Program-made: the position numbers and the translations under genes
In this document: positions 10,080 to 20,839 of the stretch, one piece after another
How positions within the stretch are numbered: position 1 is the first letter of the stretch
Layout of the letters: each line of letters begins with the position of its first letter
The notes under the pieces: generated by a model
The model's input: the letters and a program-made list of their open reading frames with translations, nothing else
Database searches by the model: none
Told to the model about the DNA's origin: nothing
Source: Cryoendolithus antarcticus
Lineage: Eukaryota; Ascomycota; Dothideomycetes; Cladosporiales; Cladosporiaceae
Direction of reading: 5' to 3'
Length of the DNA: 64,000 nt
Assembly (NCBI GenBank): GCA_002077065.1
Contig: NAJO01000031.1
Span: 372,001-436,000, forward strand

Positions 10080-11240
10080 ATGTCCGCCTCCTCCGCCCTC
10101 CAAGATCTCCTCCGCTTCCTCATCCAAGAAGCCAAGCTCCCCCTCTCCCTAGCCCTCTCCAAGATCCCCCTCCTCCAAAAGTCCTCCCTCTCAACCCCAG
10201 AGCAGATCGCAAAGGCCAAACCAGCAGACCTTCTGCCGATCATAGAAGACGAGAAGCAGAGGAAACAGCTCCTCGCAGCTGCAAAGCGCGTCGTGAAGAA
10301 ACGGGCTGCTGGGGAAGATGCACATGGAGCTGAGTCGCCGAGTAAGAAGAGGAAGAGGGGCGAGGCCTCGCTGTTTGAGGTCAAGGCGGAGCAGACGCCG
10401 GAGGAGCTTGAAGCGGGTCTGGCTCTGCCTGATGGGGCTGCGGCAGAGGAGGAGCTGCAGGAGAAGGTCTTGTTCACGAATCGCGCGCCGCTTGTGCTGG
10501 CTATGACCGTCACGCTGCTGAAGTACACCATGCCCGAGCAGCCTCTGTCCAGTCGTCTAAGTCTGGCGCAGGCCTATGTCAGTTTGACGAGCAGAGCTAG
10601 AGCTGTGAGTCTGGGTATCGAGAAGGATAGTGCAGAAGCTGAGGGCTGGGGTGAGGGGTTGGCTGAGGTTGAGGTTATGGGGAAGAGGATCAGAGTCTTG
10701 AGACGGTGGGGTTACGAGGCCAAGACAGATCAGCCGGTGGAGAGCGAGGCAGGTGTGAAGACTGAGGACGATCCAGCCGCGGTGAAACAAGAGGACGAAG
10801 TAGATGAAGCTCAGCAAGAGGAACCAGCCCTCTGGGGTCTCGACCTCGAAGCGCTCAAAAAGTCCAAAACCGAAACCATCAACGTCCTCAAAGCCCAAAG
10901 CGCCACAACAGCCAATATACCCATCCACACGCCTCAGTCCGCGCGCGCCTACCTCTTCAAATCCTTCGACTCACCGCCTTCGACTGCTTCAGGCAAGAAG
11001 CCGACTGCAGTCGCGAAGGCTGCGGAGAAAGCACAGAATCTCGGCATGCTGTTGCAGACTATCGAGATACTGTTCCAGTCTTGGCTTGTTGCTATCACGC
11101 CGCAGGAGCTGGAGAAGCGGATCTGGGGGTGGTATGTGCAGGTGCGGCCGGATGTTGAGCACGGGGTTGCGGGGTGGGGTGGGAAGAATGAGTTGAAGCT
11201 TGGGAAGATTCTGGCGCTGCGACGCGCTGCAGACGGCTGA
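10080..11240 (+). CDS. Conserved-type unknown protein, helix-hairpin-helix-like N-terminus
   Basis: Single exon, 386 aa; the first ATG follows GCTATC and starts MSASSALQDLLRFL. Residues ~10-70 are helical and resemble a helix-hairpin-helix unit (LSTPEQIAKAKPADLLPIIEDEKQRKQLL, cited by its ends LSTPEQIAK and DEKQRKQL). A basic KKRKRG nuclear-localisation-like segment follows near residue 90. Residues ~135-200 contain the most ordered segment (LVLAMTVTLLKYT, then MPEQPLSSRLSLAQAY, SRARAVSLGIE). An acidic low-complexity linker precedes a second ordered block near residues 280-370 (SARAYLFKSFDSPP; LLQTIEILFQSWL). Together these suggest a nuclear protein, but I do not recognise the family and give no function. 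Confidence 0.72.
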   Translation: MSASSALQDLLRFLIQEAKLPLSLALSKIPLLQKSSLSTPEQIAKAKPADLLPIIEDEKQRKQLLAAAKRVVKKRAAGEDAHGAESPSKKRKRGEASLFEVKAEQTPEELEAGLALPDGAAAEEELQEKVLFTNRAPLVLAMTVTLLKYTMPEQPLSSRLSLAQAYVSLTSRARAVSLGIEKDSAEAEGWGEGLAEVEVMGKRIRVLRRWGYEAKTDQPVESEAGVKTEDDPAAVKQEDEVDEAQQEEPALWGLDLEALKKSKTETINVLKAQSATTANIPIHTPQSARAYLFKSFDSPPSTASGKKPTAVAKAAEKAQNLGMLLQTIEILFQSWLVAITPQELEKRIWGWYVQVRPDVEHGVAGWGGKNELKLGKILALRRAADG

Positions 11241-11406
11241 GTCGACAGTGACGAGCTCATTCCTTGCGACCGCCACCTTGATTGCTCGTGCGGGTATTCG
11301 CAAAGGAGCAGATGAGTATTGCACATCGCAAATGAGACGAAGCTCCGATGATGTGCCAACCGCCAACTGGTTAATATGGTGCATCGCGGCAATGCTCACG
11401 CGATCT

Positions 11407-12300
11407 TCAGGGACGCAGCGGCAGCCACTGAGTGAGCTTCGCTAAGCTGCTGAATCCAACTGCTCCCACCTCTGCGAGAACATCGACTAGCGAGCCGGTG
11501 GGGGCCGCATCCATCCACTTGACATCTTTCGGAATTCTCTCAGCCTCCCGGTCGATGAGAACGGCATGCCAACCCGCGCCAAGTGCGCCCTGGACGTCTT
11601 TTGCGTACTCGTCGCCGACATAGATCTTGTGCCAGGTCTCCGGATCGAACGCTTCTTCGGATGCAGACGAGCGCTGCATCGTGGTCCAAAGCAGTTCTTC
11701 GGCGGCTTCAAAGCAGCGTCGATCAGGCTTCTCGTGCCCGACATCGTAGGACATGACTGTGAAGTCGATGTCGAAGTCTTCTCGGCCCGCTGGCATCTCA
11801 GAGTCAGACTGATCGAAACGCAGTGGGTTTACCTTCAGACCTAAAGACTTCAAAATATCCGGCGTCCGATCATCGGAGTTAGTAATAACACCCACAACCA
11901 CCCTCGCGCCACCCTCTCTCCCATGCTCACGCACCCTCCGTAGCAACGGCAGCACATTATCATACATCGTAAACCCGTCCTTCGAATTGAACCTCTCAAT
12001 CAACTTCGGCGCCAGATTCTTCGGCATCGATTCACCCTCTCTCAAATAAGGCGAGAAAGTACCGTGGATGATGCTCGTCCACCATTTCTCGGATCCGAGG
12101 TTGGTGGCACGACCATAGTTTGGATTGAGCTTGGACTCGTGTTTGAAGGCTGCTCGGAAGGAGTTGGTCAGGTCTGCTTCGCTGAATCCTGAGAGACCGA
12201 GGGATTTGGCCACTTCGCTGTATTGGGTTGCTATGGGGGCTTTGGGGGTGTAGAGGGTGCCGAAGGCGTCGAGGCAGAGGAGGAGGTTGCGTTTGGCCAT
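11407..12300 (-). CDS. HAD-superfamily hydrolase (HDHD3-like)
   Basis: Single exon, 297 aa from ATG 12300 (good context ACCATGG). An in-frame ATG at 12393 would add 31 Ser/Pro-rich residues and cannot be excluded. The four HAD motifs are present: motif I LCLDAFGTLYT with the nucleophile Asp, motif II GVITNSDD, motif III GHEKPDRRCF with the catalytic Lys, and motif IV YVGDEYAKDV with the Mg-binding acids. The second Asp of the usual DxD is replaced by Ala-Phe (DAF), as in several HDHD3 relatives, which raises doubt about phosphatase efficiency. An alpha-helical cap lies between motifs I and II. The likely activity is on a small phosphorylated metabolite; the substrate is unknown. Confidence 0.82.
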   Translation of the reverse strand: MAKRNLLLCLDAFGTLYTPKAPIATQYSEVAKSLGLSGFSEADLTNSFRAAFKHESKLNPNYGRATNLGSEKWWTSIIHGTFSPYLREGESMPKNLAPKLIERFNSKDGFTMYDNVLPLLRRVREHGREGGARVVVGVITNSDDRTPDILKSLGLKVNPLRFDQSDSEMPAGREDFDIDFTVMSYDVGHEKPDRRCFEAAEELLWTTMQRSSASEEAFDPETWHKIYVGDEYAKDVQGALGAGWHAVLIDREAERIPKDVKWMDAAPTGSLVDVLAEVGAVGFSSLAKLTQWLPLRP

Positions 12301-12955
12301 GGTTCTACTCTCCTCCTCGGAAAGCAAGGAAGGCTTTGACGGAGGAGAAGTAGGAGAAGAGGAAGAAGGCTGGGTGACCGGCATCAACTGCATATCTCAT
12401 GTCACTCCTGCCAGCGCGCTGTGAGTCGGTGTAGCAAACAGTCTGCGCGTGACTTTATCCATGGTCCAATCAGCCCCGCTTCCATTCTCGCTGTGAAGCG
12501 CTTATATGTGCATTGTGCGATAGTGAAGCATCGGAACAAAAGGTTACCTTAGCGCTACGCCATTGCCAAGGCTGAGGCTCTGAGGCAGACGATCAGCTGC
12601 GGTGAAGGCCGGTCATGACCACACACGCTCGCGTCGCATGTGAACAAGAGTCTCAAGTGTTGAGTCTCTTGCAAACATCACGCGATGGACTGAGGCCGCT
12701 ACTATAAGAAGAGTGACGTGGGAGAAGCTCCAACCGTCCGGCAGGCACTCGAGGGTACCCCTGTAGTCAGCTTTCCCTCAGATCGGACCTCACTACAACA
12801 GACACGTGAAGCACGACTCACGAACCCCACACGACACACGATACCTCCCTGGATCAGACGGGCTCCCTCTCCATCTGGTTCGCCAAACGTCCCCCTTACA
12901 CCCACAAATCATTACCCACATCCATAGCGACACACCCCCAACCTCCACCGCCAGG
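12301..12955. other. Intergenic, divergent promoters
   Basis: About 650 bases between divergent genes. A CTATAAGAAG TATA-like element lies at ~12700-12712. The last ~60 bases before 12956 are a CA/CC-rich ATG-poor leader. The in-frame ORF extension upstream of 12956 (from 12806) probably is untranslated leader. Confidence 0.4.
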
Positions 12956-15003
12956 ATGCCCTGCTTCAAAGGCCTAGCAGTGAGCATCCACAGCGACGGC
13001 CAGCTCGACGAATTCGCCCTACAAAAGCAAAACCGCCAATCCCGCATATCCTCCTACATCGCCGTGCCCCCCGCGCGTGTGCCCCCTCAAAGCACCACCG
13101 GCAACCCCGAGCAACCAAACTTCGCTATCTCTATAACCCTCCTCACTCCAGGCCTTGCTGTGCCCTACTCCACGCCCTCTCCCACACCAGAAGAGCCGTA
13201 CCCGCGGCCGAGGATTGTGGGCGCGCTGCCGGTGAGGGATGGGATGAGGGGACAGTACACGCCGGTCATTGCGCCGTATATGCCTAGGACGCTGAACCCG
13301 AATGAGACAGTTGCGGCGTATATCTACTTTGATGGGCGGCCGAAGGAGGAGGTTGCGACGTTGCTGAGGAGGGGAGAGGAGACGTGGGTGAACTCTAGGT
13401 GGGTCAGTGTGCCTGAGGCTGACGGAGGGGGCTTGGCTGAGCGGGAGTTCCTCTTTAGAGAAGTGGGACTGGAGAGGTGGCTGAATGGGCTGGATCTGGA
13501 GGGTGGGAGGGACAAGGCTGCGAAGGTTAGGAGGCGGCAGGAGAGGTTGGAACGGAAGAGAAAGGGGAGGTTGAATGGCGGGGTGAAGAAGGAGGAGATT
13601 GGAGCTGCGATGATCAAGGAGGAGGATGGGGATGTGAAGGTCAAGATGGAGGAGGATCATGATGAGGGTACAAATGGGCAGGAGGGGAATGGGGATCTCT
13701 CACCTTCAGACTCGGACGACGAGCCGCCCGAACCTGAGGCCGCAGGACAGATCAAGATTGCCCTCTTCCGTGTGCTAGCTAGCGGCGAGATCAAGCGCGG
13801 AGAGTACTCACCACAATTCGACGCACATGACGATGACGAGGGTAGTGGGCAGAACGGGAACGGCGATACAGCGGACGAAGATGTGGACCACACGACCTCC
13901 TTCGCAAAACCCAAGACCCTGGACCCGAAGAGCATAAGCACGCAGACTGTCACAGGCATAGATCCTCCAGACCAGCCTTACGCGGTATTCACATTCTTCT
14001 ACCGGGGGAAGCAACAACTGCAGAAGATGGGCATCCTCCCTACACCAGAAACAGAGCAGACATCAACGACATCCAAGAGGAAGTCCTCTGGCCCTGACTT
14101 TTCCAAGCTCAACCCGCTGAACAAGTTTGGCACGGTCGGCTTCTCGGGGTATCGCGATCCTGCTGGTGGCAAGCGCAAAGGTAAGATTGACGTGGCGAGT
14201 CCTGATGCCATGGACAGCGATAATGAGGAGGACGACGACGAGCAGAAACCCAATGGTAACGAGGACGTTGATGTTAAGAACGCCAATGGATCTTTGTTGT
14301 CGCCGGAGGATGCGAGGAGGCAGGGGGAGATTGCGGAGGGGGTGCAGAAGATAAAGGTGAGTCCCCAGTCCCTCTTCGTTTCTCCAAAAGTTTGCCACAT
14401 TACAATACTTATGCCACTACACTCGTGTCAGCGAGATTCGCACGTGGCTGCCGTCTGAGATGGATGCGTCTCGTTGCTCTTTGCTCCGAGTTGCAATCCC
14501 TCATGGGTGCCGCACCGGAATCCTTCACGATTGCAGCCAGACTGGTAGCAGCACTACCCACGTTGCAGTGATCCAAAGAGGCCCAGGTGTCTACGTCGAC
14601 ACGTGAATCTCACTGACATCTCTCCCAGCTCAAACGCCAACACTCCGCCGAGCCCCTCTCTGCCGAGTCCCTCACGCGCAAGTCACCACATCTCTCCACA
14701 ACCGACTCCCCCTCAGCAGGCGGCACACCGCAATCCCTAAACTCCACATCCGCCAACGCCGGCACTCCGCCCTCGGAACTCAACAAAACTTCCTCAGAGC
14801 TGCTCGAATCCGTCGCATCCCCCTTCAAGCGCCACAGAGGTAGTGTCTCTGGGCTCGGAAGCCTTGAGTTCGCTCCTCTCGGACCTAGCACCAACGATCC
14901 ACCGCCCAAACCGCAGCACGGTACTGGCAAACCAGGGACTTTCGGATCGTTCGGACCTTTTGTGCAGGCGGCTGGGATTGAGGATGAAGATGAGGAGTTG
15001 TAA
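12956..15003 (+). CDS. Large acidic protein, possibly DUF7918-like
   Basis: Two exons: 12956-14356 and 14629-15003 (591 aa), with a long 272-nt intron (GTGAGT, branch CACTGACAT, CTCCCAG). The start MPCFKGLAVSIHSDGQLDEF is preferred over the upstream in-frame ATG at 12806, which lacks conserved-looking residues and sits in the leader. Residues 1-190 look folded (QLDEFALQKQ; FAISITLLTPG; VAAYIYFDGRP; EREFLFREVGLE) and resemble DUF7918-type N-terminal domains, which are widespread in fungi and uncharacterised (tentative). A basic region with RRRQERLERKRKGR follows, then acidic EEDGDVKVKMEEDHDEG segments, and a second ordered part ending in YAVFTFFYRGKQQLQKMGIL. The exon-2 tail is Ser/Thr/Pro-rich, ending DEDEEL. 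A nuclear/chromatin role is possible but not shown. Confidence 0.72.
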
Positions 15004-15676
15004 TCACCCGATACCCTATCTTCCATTACCATACCACGAGTCAGATCGCTAATGCGTGATTGAAGACTCCCTAGATCTCACTCTCTCCCCGATCTTACGT
15101 CCCTGGCCACCGATTCTGTACTGGCTTCCCGGGAGGCCACGCCTACGACTCGTGCACCGCGGAGAAGACGGCGCTTTGCGGTCTCACAGCACGAATCGCC
15201 TTTTGCATTTTCTGTCTCTCCGCGCGCTAAACTGTGTGCATCGAAGAGTGGTAATGCACTTGGCACAATTGTGCTCAAGGAACGAGTCGCCAGTGGGAAC
15301 GAACGGCAAAGGGCTATCGGCGACCTGGCCAGTTCGCTGCATTTTGCACAGATCTTGGCGCCGAAGCATGGGGTGGCGAGACCATCGCCGGACAGTGATA
15401 AGGGGAATGAGCCGGGGGACGAGCATGAAGACGCTCCACCCAATGCGTGAAGCCTGTCCTTGGCCCGTGATTCAATTTCCTGCCATTTTCTAGCGTGAGG
15501 GCGCTCTTTGTGGCGCCGCTATGAGCGAAAGGGTTGGATTGCTGCACCAGCGAGGGAGGCACAGTCGGCTTGTACGATAGACCATTGCTTACGAAATTGG
15601 CAAAGATACCCTACATTCACAATGAACCAATCCAGAAGCGTACGTTGACTTTGACATTTCATCACACACATACGTC
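15004..15676. other. Intergenic between convergent genes
   Basis: 3' flanks of the acidic protein gene and of RRP3. Short ORFs on both strands lack domain features. No hairpin or repeat was noticed. Confidence 0.4.
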
Positions 15677-17233
15677 TCACCCTTCGTCCTTGTCCATATT
15701 TCCCCGTTTCCCTCGTCCACCACTAATCCCCTTCCCTCGATCCCCGCCCTTCCCTCCTTTCCGCTTCTCATGGAAGGCTTTCATCTCTCCCACAGCCACC
15801 CGCTGCGCCTCACCTACGCGCTCAGCGAAGACCATGACTTCTTCCCTCTCTACGCGCCACTCTTCTAGCTTCCTTCCAAGAGCTTTCTCAATCCGCTGGA
15901 AGACTTCAACGTCGTATTGCGTTACGATACTGATCGCCACGCCGCTCTTGCCGGCTCGCGCTGTGCGACCAACGCGGTGGACGTACGTTTTCGAGTCGGG
16001 TGGGAGGTCGTAGTTCAGCACTAAGTCTACTGATGGGATATCCAGACCCCTAGCAGCAACATCCGTGGCTACCAGAATATCCCGCGAGTGGGAGCGAAAT
16101 TTCGCGAGCGCGCCCAGTCGGGAGGATTGCGAGAGTTGGCCATGCAGCGGGATAGCGCTCAAACCCAGCGAGCGCAGGAGGTAAGACAGCCGCTGTGTCT
16201 CGTTCACAGTCCGCGTGAAGAGGATGCATGTCTGGCCTGTGAATGTGTGGAGCAGCGAGAGGAGGTAGATGTCCTTGTGCTTATGTGGGATGAAGAGGTA
16301 GTGCTGCAGCAGGTTCTTGACCGTTTGGTAAGAGGAAGTCGAGATGTTCACCCTGACTGGAGAGCGTAAGGCGGCGCGTGTGAGGTTGTCGAGTTTACTA
16401 TTCATTGTTGCGGAGAAGAGGAGGGTCTGCCGCGTGAAGGGGAGAGTCTTGAGGATTTTCTCGAGGATGGGCCCGAAGTCTAGATCTAGCAGGCGGTCGG
16501 CTTCGTCCATTACGAGGCACTTCAGCGCTCGTAATGAGAAGCCTTTGGTGTTCTCCAAGTGATCAAGCAGGCGACCGGGCGTGGCGACGATGATGTGCGG
16601 GCGTTTCCCAAGCGCTATGGCCTGCGGCACCATGTCCATACCACCTACCAGCACGGCGCACTTGACGTTTATGAGGGAGCCGAGGGCTTCGAATTGCTGC
16701 GAGATTTGGTAGGCGAGTTCGCGTGTGGGAGCCATAACGAGGCCGAACATCGGTTGGGGGTTGTTCAACAGGGCTTGCAGGATTGGGAGGGCGAAGGCGG
16801 CGGTTTTGCCGGAGCCGGTCTCGGCTAAGCCGATGATGTCTTTGCCTGAGAGGGCGAGGGGTATTGATTCGGACTGGATTGCGGTGGGGGCGGCGTAGCC
16901 TAGTGCAACGCAAGCTTCGCATAGCGACTCCAGCACGCCCAGGTCGGCGAAGGACTTCGTTGGTGCATCGTCCGTGGTAGTATCCTCTGCTTCGTTTATC
17001 ACTTTCGCTTGGTCCCTCGCCCCGTCTGCATTGCCGTCATCGTCCTCCTCCTCATCGTCCTCGGTCTCTTCGGCGGGCTCTGCTTGCACTGCCTTTGACA
17101 CCTTGGCAGACCTCTTCAATGCTGATGGCGCTGGCGCATCCTGCTTGACTGCTCCTGTCTGTCTCGCCTTCTTCTCGGCTGCGATAGGAGCAATCGCGTC
17201 ATTGGACAGCTTTCTCTTCTTGAATGCCGGCAT
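15677..17233 (-). CDS. RRP3: ATP-dependent rRNA helicase Rrp3 (DDX47)
   Basis: Single exon, 518 aa. A Lys-rich, acidic N-terminal ~80 residues precede a complete DEAD-box core. It carries the F-motif [20 protein letters not shown] motif [10 protein letters not shown], Walker [20 protein letters not shown], the DEAD box [17 protein letters not shown] (FSATM), then [30 protein letters not shown] and [10 protein letters not shown]. The extended wording around these motifs ([27 protein letters not shown]) is specific for Rrp3/DDX47 rather than Dbp8 or Dbp10. Rrp3 acts in the nucleolus on pre-rRNA in the early 90S/SSU processome, needed for 18S rRNA. The C-terminal tail is Gly/Lys-rich. It diverges from SSF1, another ribosome-biogenesis gene, with only 215 bases between starts. 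Confidence 0.93.
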   Translation of the reverse strand: MPAFKKRKLSNDAIAPIAAEKKARQTGAVKQDAPAPSALKRSAKVSKAVQAEPAEETEDDEEEDDDGNADGARDQAKVINEAEDTTTDDAPTKSFADLGVLESLCEACVALGYAAPTAIQSESIPLALSGKDIIGLAETGSGKTAAFALPILQALLNNPQPMFGLVMAPTRELAYQISQQFEALGSLINVKCAVLVGGMDMVPQAIALGKRPHIIVATPGRLLDHLENTKGFSLRALKCLVMDEADRLLDLDFGPILEKILKTLPFTRQTLLFSATMNSKLDNLTRAALRSPVRVNISTSSYQTVKNLLQHYLFIPHKHKDIYLLSLLHTFTGQTCILFTRTVNETQRLSYLLRSLGLSAIPLHGQLSQSSRLGALAKFRSHSRDILVATDVAARGLDIPSVDLVLNYDLPPDSKTYVHRVGRTARAGKSGVAISIVTQYDVEVFQRIEKALGRKLEEWRVEREEVMVFAERVGEAQRVAVGEMKAFHEKRKGGKGGDRGKGISGGRGKRGNMDKDEG

Positions 17234-17448
17234 CGTAATATGCGATACGAATGATCAGTCAGTGCTGGCTTTCCTACATCTCCAAGAAAATCTACAGTGG
17301 AGCCGATCGATTATGCGGGCTAATCTAAGCTTATCTGATCTGCGGAGGCGGATCTAACCCGACTGCTTCGAAGCTCTGCGACTTCAAAATTTCTGGGACC
17401 CGACGGAAGTAGTCCACCACATCTGTGCCCTCAGATCGAATATTCAAG
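17234..17448. promoter_or_regulatory. Shared promoter of RRP3 and SSF1
   Basis: 215 bases between the start codons of two ribosome-biogenesis genes. It contains CAAAATTTC (about 17384-17392), a match to the core of the rRNA-processing element (RRPE, AAAATTT). A GCGAT-type stretch (about 17241-17247) is only a partial match to the PAC motif GCGATGAG. Co-regulation is inferred from this arrangement. Confidence 0.45.
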
Positions 17449-18810
17449 ATGGCCAAAAAACGAGTCAAGAAACGCACACATCTCGCGGTCGGCGGACGAC
17501 AACCTCTTCCCGGCAATGTTCCATCGAAACCCGGCGAACGGACGCCAAAGTCGATGGTCATCCGCATTGGCGCATCAGATGTAGGACCTTCGATATCGCA
17601 GCTAGTCCACGATGTACGATCGATGATGGAGCCTGCCACAGCCACGAGACTCAAGGAGCGAAGAAGCAACAAGCTTCGCGACTACACCACCATGGCTGGA
17701 CCCTTGGGCGTCTCACACCTGCTCCTGTTCAGCCGAAGCGAGACGGGCAATGTGCAGATGCGACTCGCCGTGACACCTCGAGGACCGACGCTTTGCTTCA
17801 GGGTAGAGAAGTACAGCCTGTGCAAGGATATCTACAAGAGCATGAAGCGGCCCAAGAGTGGGGGCAATGAGTATCTGTCGTCACCCCTGCTGGTCATGAA
17901 TAACTTCAGTACGCCCGCCGCGAAAGCAGATGATGATACTGCAAAGTCTAGCAAAAATATTCCCAAGCATCTCGAGTCTCTCACGACGACAATCTTCCAG
18001 TCCCTCTTCCCTCCCATCAACCCGGCTGCTACTCCCCTTCGATCGATCAAGCGCACATTACTTCTCGACCGTGTCTCCACACCCTCAGACGCCGAGAATC
18101 CTAGCTATGTCCTCAACTTACGACACTACGCGATCGAGACTCGGACAGCCAAGTCGGTACCCAAAGCACTTCGGAAGCTGGATGCAGCTGAGCGCATCGT
18201 TCATGCGAACGAAAAGCGAAAACGAAGCGGTTTACCAAACCTAGGCAAGCTGGAAGATGTGGCAGACTACCTACTCGACCCACACGCAGCGGACGGCTTC
18301 ACCAGTGGGTCCGAGTCTGAGCCAGAAACAGATGCCGAAGTCGAAGTGCTCGCAGAAGAGACCAAGAAGGTCCAATCCCGCGCCCAGCTCAAGAAAACCC
18401 GCGAAGCCGCCCCAACCGACCGCCGGGACCCAGCAACAAAGCACGTCCAACGAAAAGGCATCAAAATGCATGAGCTCGGCCCTCGTATGCGCCTGCGTCT
18501 CACCAAGGTGGAAGAAGGGCTTTGCGCAGGGAAAGTGATGTGGCACGAGTACATCCACAAGAGCAAGGAGGAGCTGAAGCAGATGGATGCGGTGCATGCC
18601 AAGCGGAAACAGGAGAAGGAGATGCGCAAGGCGGAGCAGAAGGCTAATGTTGAGAAGAAGAGGAAGGAAAGGAAGGCGCGAGGGGAGCCTGAGCCAGAGG
18701 AGGGCGAGGATGGTGAGGATCTTGTGGATGAGGATGGGGAGCAGTTGTGGGAGGATGATGGGTATGATGGGCCTGAGGAGGAGGACGACGAGAATGAGAT
18801 GGAGGAGTGA
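17449..18810 (+). CDS. SSF1: Brix-domain ribosome biogenesis protein Ssf1/Peter Pan
   Basis: Single exon, 453 aa; ATG 17449 gives MAKKRVKKRTH, the usual basic start of the family, and is preferred over the in-frame ATG 24 bases upstream. The Brix domain spans residues ~25-355. Its landmarks are KSMVIRIG, SQLVHDVRSMMEP, LRDYTTMAGPLGVSHLLLFS, MRLAVTPRGPTLCFRVEKYSL and, at the end, GPRMRLRLTKVEEGLCAGKVMWHEYIH (cited by parts GPRMRLRLTKVEEGLC and VMWHEYIH). A Lys/Glu coiled coil and a strongly acidic tail (EDEEEDDDE type) follow. Ssf1 binds pre-rRNA in early pre-60S particles with Rrp14/Rrp15 and is needed for 27S processing. The family is certain; SSF1 and SSF2 are one gene in most filamentous fungi. 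Confidence 0.93.
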   Translation: MAKKRVKKRTHLAVGGRQPLPGNVPSKPGERTPKSMVIRIGASDVGPSISQLVHDVRSMMEPATATRLKERRSNKLRDYTTMAGPLGVSHLLLFSRSETGNVQMRLAVTPRGPTLCFRVEKYSLCKDIYKSMKRPKSGGNEYLSSPLLVMNNFSTPAAKADDDTAKSSKNIPKHLESLTTTIFQSLFPPINPAATPLRSIKRTLLLDRVSTPSDAENPSYVLNLRHYAIETRTAKSVPKALRKLDAAERIVHANEKRKRSGLPNLGKLEDVADYLLDPHAADGFTSGSESEPETDAEVEVLAEETKKVQSRAQLKKTREAAPTDRRDPATKHVQRKGIKMHELGPRMRLRLTKVEEGLCAGKVMWHEYIHKSKEELKQMDAVHAKRKQEKEMRKAEQKANVEKKRKERKARGEPEPEEGEDGEDLVDEDGEQLWEDDGYDGPEEEDDENEMEE

Positions 18811-19796
18811 GTGGCCTGGGCGCGAGACTTCCACATGGTTGGATCTAGCATGGCGACCGCAACGTGTTACCTGCTTTACACCAACAAAGTGTTGTTCTTC
18901 AGCACGTCCTCACGGGCCCAAGAAGTCGCTGTAGGACTAGCCGACGTCAGCGCACCGGCGGTGACTTGGCGCACTCCGCGATACAAGCAAGGCCGTCGGT
19001 ATCTGGGCCCAAAGGCACACCTTCGCTCCGATGGCTCGACTTGTAGATATCGACAGTGTCCGATATCGGAGGCAGAGTCGACGCTTCCTAGCGTAAAGCC
19101 TACACACGCCATTCACGGAGCCTCTTCTGGAGATGATCAAGCGCCATCACGTGGATAGTGGATCTTGTCGTTCGCCGACACACGGCGCATGGTCGAGGAG
19201 GTCAATGGCATACGCAGTGTGGTCAGTGACGCAACGGCGTGACAGAGAGGATCATCTCGACTGTGTCCCGGATGGGGGCGATGGCTTCACTTGAAGCTAA
19301 AGCCAATGCCGTGGCGGCGGCGTGATATACATAGACATGCCATGTAAAGTACCTCATCAGTCGGTTTTGCTCTCCATTTCATGCTGCCTGGGTGCAGCGC
19401 AGTTATTCGCTTTCACATAAAGACCCGTATCGAGAGCGTCGGCAGTGATCTTCATTCCTGTCCTCATGTTACTGGCAATTGAAGCCCACACTGATTCCCA
19501 TATAGCTACCAGATATACAGTAAAAGAGCCCTCTACTCCGAAGTCTCGCCTGTCAAAAGTGAAGTGAGGTGGGGGTGCAGCGCAACAAGGTTTGTCAAAC
19601 GTCAGCTCGTGCCTTCCTAATCACATGCACCACCAGATCTTCTTCGATAAAAGTAGCGACAAAGGCCACAATACATATCAGATCCGCGTCTTCAGATAAG
19701 TACAGCAAACGTCGCACCTCCTCCACTTCTTCTAAGCACAACATCAACTTCAATCAATCACCAACATCACCACCCATCAACTTCCATCAAACCACC
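18811..19796. other. Intergenic
   Basis: About 990 bases. Short ORFs overlap on both strands with no domain signal. A TATATAC element is present around 19512. The last ~80 bases are a CA-rich, ATG-poor leader leading to the start at 19797, like that of the metallothionein gene. No RNA gene recognised. Confidence 0.4.
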
Positions 19797-20256
19797 ATGT
19801 CTTCCGCCACTGCTGCTGTTCCATCCACCTGCTGCGGTCGCGAGGGCGGCTGTATCTGTGCTAAGGAGGCAAAGTGCTCGTGCGGGAAGCAGGCGGCGAT
19901 GCATTGCAATTGCGAGAAGGCGCAGACGGAGAATGTGACTGAGGGGGCGAGGTGCTCGTGCAGTGAGTATATTATCATCGATGCCTTAAGGCTGGATATG
20001 TATGGTAATTGTCACTGATGCTCTACTAGATCAACGCCCAGCTGGCGAGTGTACTTGCAGCCGCTCGAACAAGGAGAACACGAAGGTTGATGGGGAGACT
20101 TGCGCTTGTGGGAAGCGGTCGAGTGGTGAGTAATCTGGCGGACTTGATGGGATGAGGGAGCATGGGCTAATGATGGCGTCAGACTCGTGCAATTGCTCTG
20201 GCACTGCGGCTGGAAGCTCCGAGCTCGAGACCGACTTCACGACGAAGGCGGCTTAG
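19797..20256 (+). CDS. Cys-rich CxC protein (DUF7871-type, metallothionein-like)
   Basis: Three exons: 19797-19962, 20030-20125 and 20183-20256 (111 aa; phases 1 and 1 close exactly). Introns: GTGAGT...CTACTAG (67 nt) and GTGAGT...GTCAG (57 nt, branch GGCTAATG). The protein has 16 Cys in eight pairs: one CC near residue 12, then CIC, CSC, CNC, CSC, CTC, CAC and CNC. They sit in a charged soluble sequence without signal peptide. This pattern (CCGREGGCICAKEAKCSCGK opening) is that of a widespread, uncharacterised fungal family listed as DUF7871. Clustered CxC pairs are the hallmark of metal-thiolate binding, so a zinc/copper-buffering role is a reasonable inference. The CA-rich leader suggests strong expression. 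The C-terminal 20 residues are Cys-free. Confidence 0.86.
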
Positions 20257-20839
20257 ATGCTAAAGCATGGGAGGGGTGATGATGAGCTGTACGAAATCAT
20301 GCCCTCCAGGTCGGCGTTCGGGGATTGAATGATGAGGGCTAGTCGCGCGCCGACGGCGGAGGAACGGACTCCCAACTGTAGCTCAGGCAGTCTATATCAA
20401 TGGACATCATATTGTAAACGAATTTATCGTACCAGTGTGAGTGTGATATGGTCGTCGTGATGAAAGTGCAAGCGATGTAGCACGATCGAGCACTTCAGCA
20501 CCGCATCGGACGCTCGGGCTTCAGACCTAGCTTGGTAATGAGACGATCAATGGGTATTGCAACGCTGCACTCTTAAGGTCCATCCTGCTGTCATACGTAT
20601 ACAAGCACCCGGCCAAGATCGCAGGAGGCTTTGATCGCGTCTCACCCAGACCTCACCATCGGACCCCTCCAGTCCCGCTACTTCCACTGTCCCCTCCGAC
20701 ATTGGCAATCTGCCACAACCCCAATCACCACCAACGCCTAGACCGAGAATTGCACCGCAGATACCTCACTCAAGCGACTACTGGAAAACTTGACAGCTGG
20801 GCAACCAGCACCACCAGCCGCGCTGGCTGACCCATCATC
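20257..20839. other. Intergenic
   Basis: 3' flank of the CxC gene and promoter/leader of the AP-2 alpha gene. The last ~150 bases are CA/CC-rich. Nothing else is supported. Confidence 0.4.

Noticed and set aside
12806..12955. Extended start for the acidic protein
   Set aside because: The extra 50 codons resemble untranslated leader, and ATG 12956 has better context and a folded-looking start.
18811..19796. A possible missing gene between SSF1 and the CxC gene
   Set aside because: Both strands were read; only short ORFs without domain signal and no splice-linked exons of recognisable protein.
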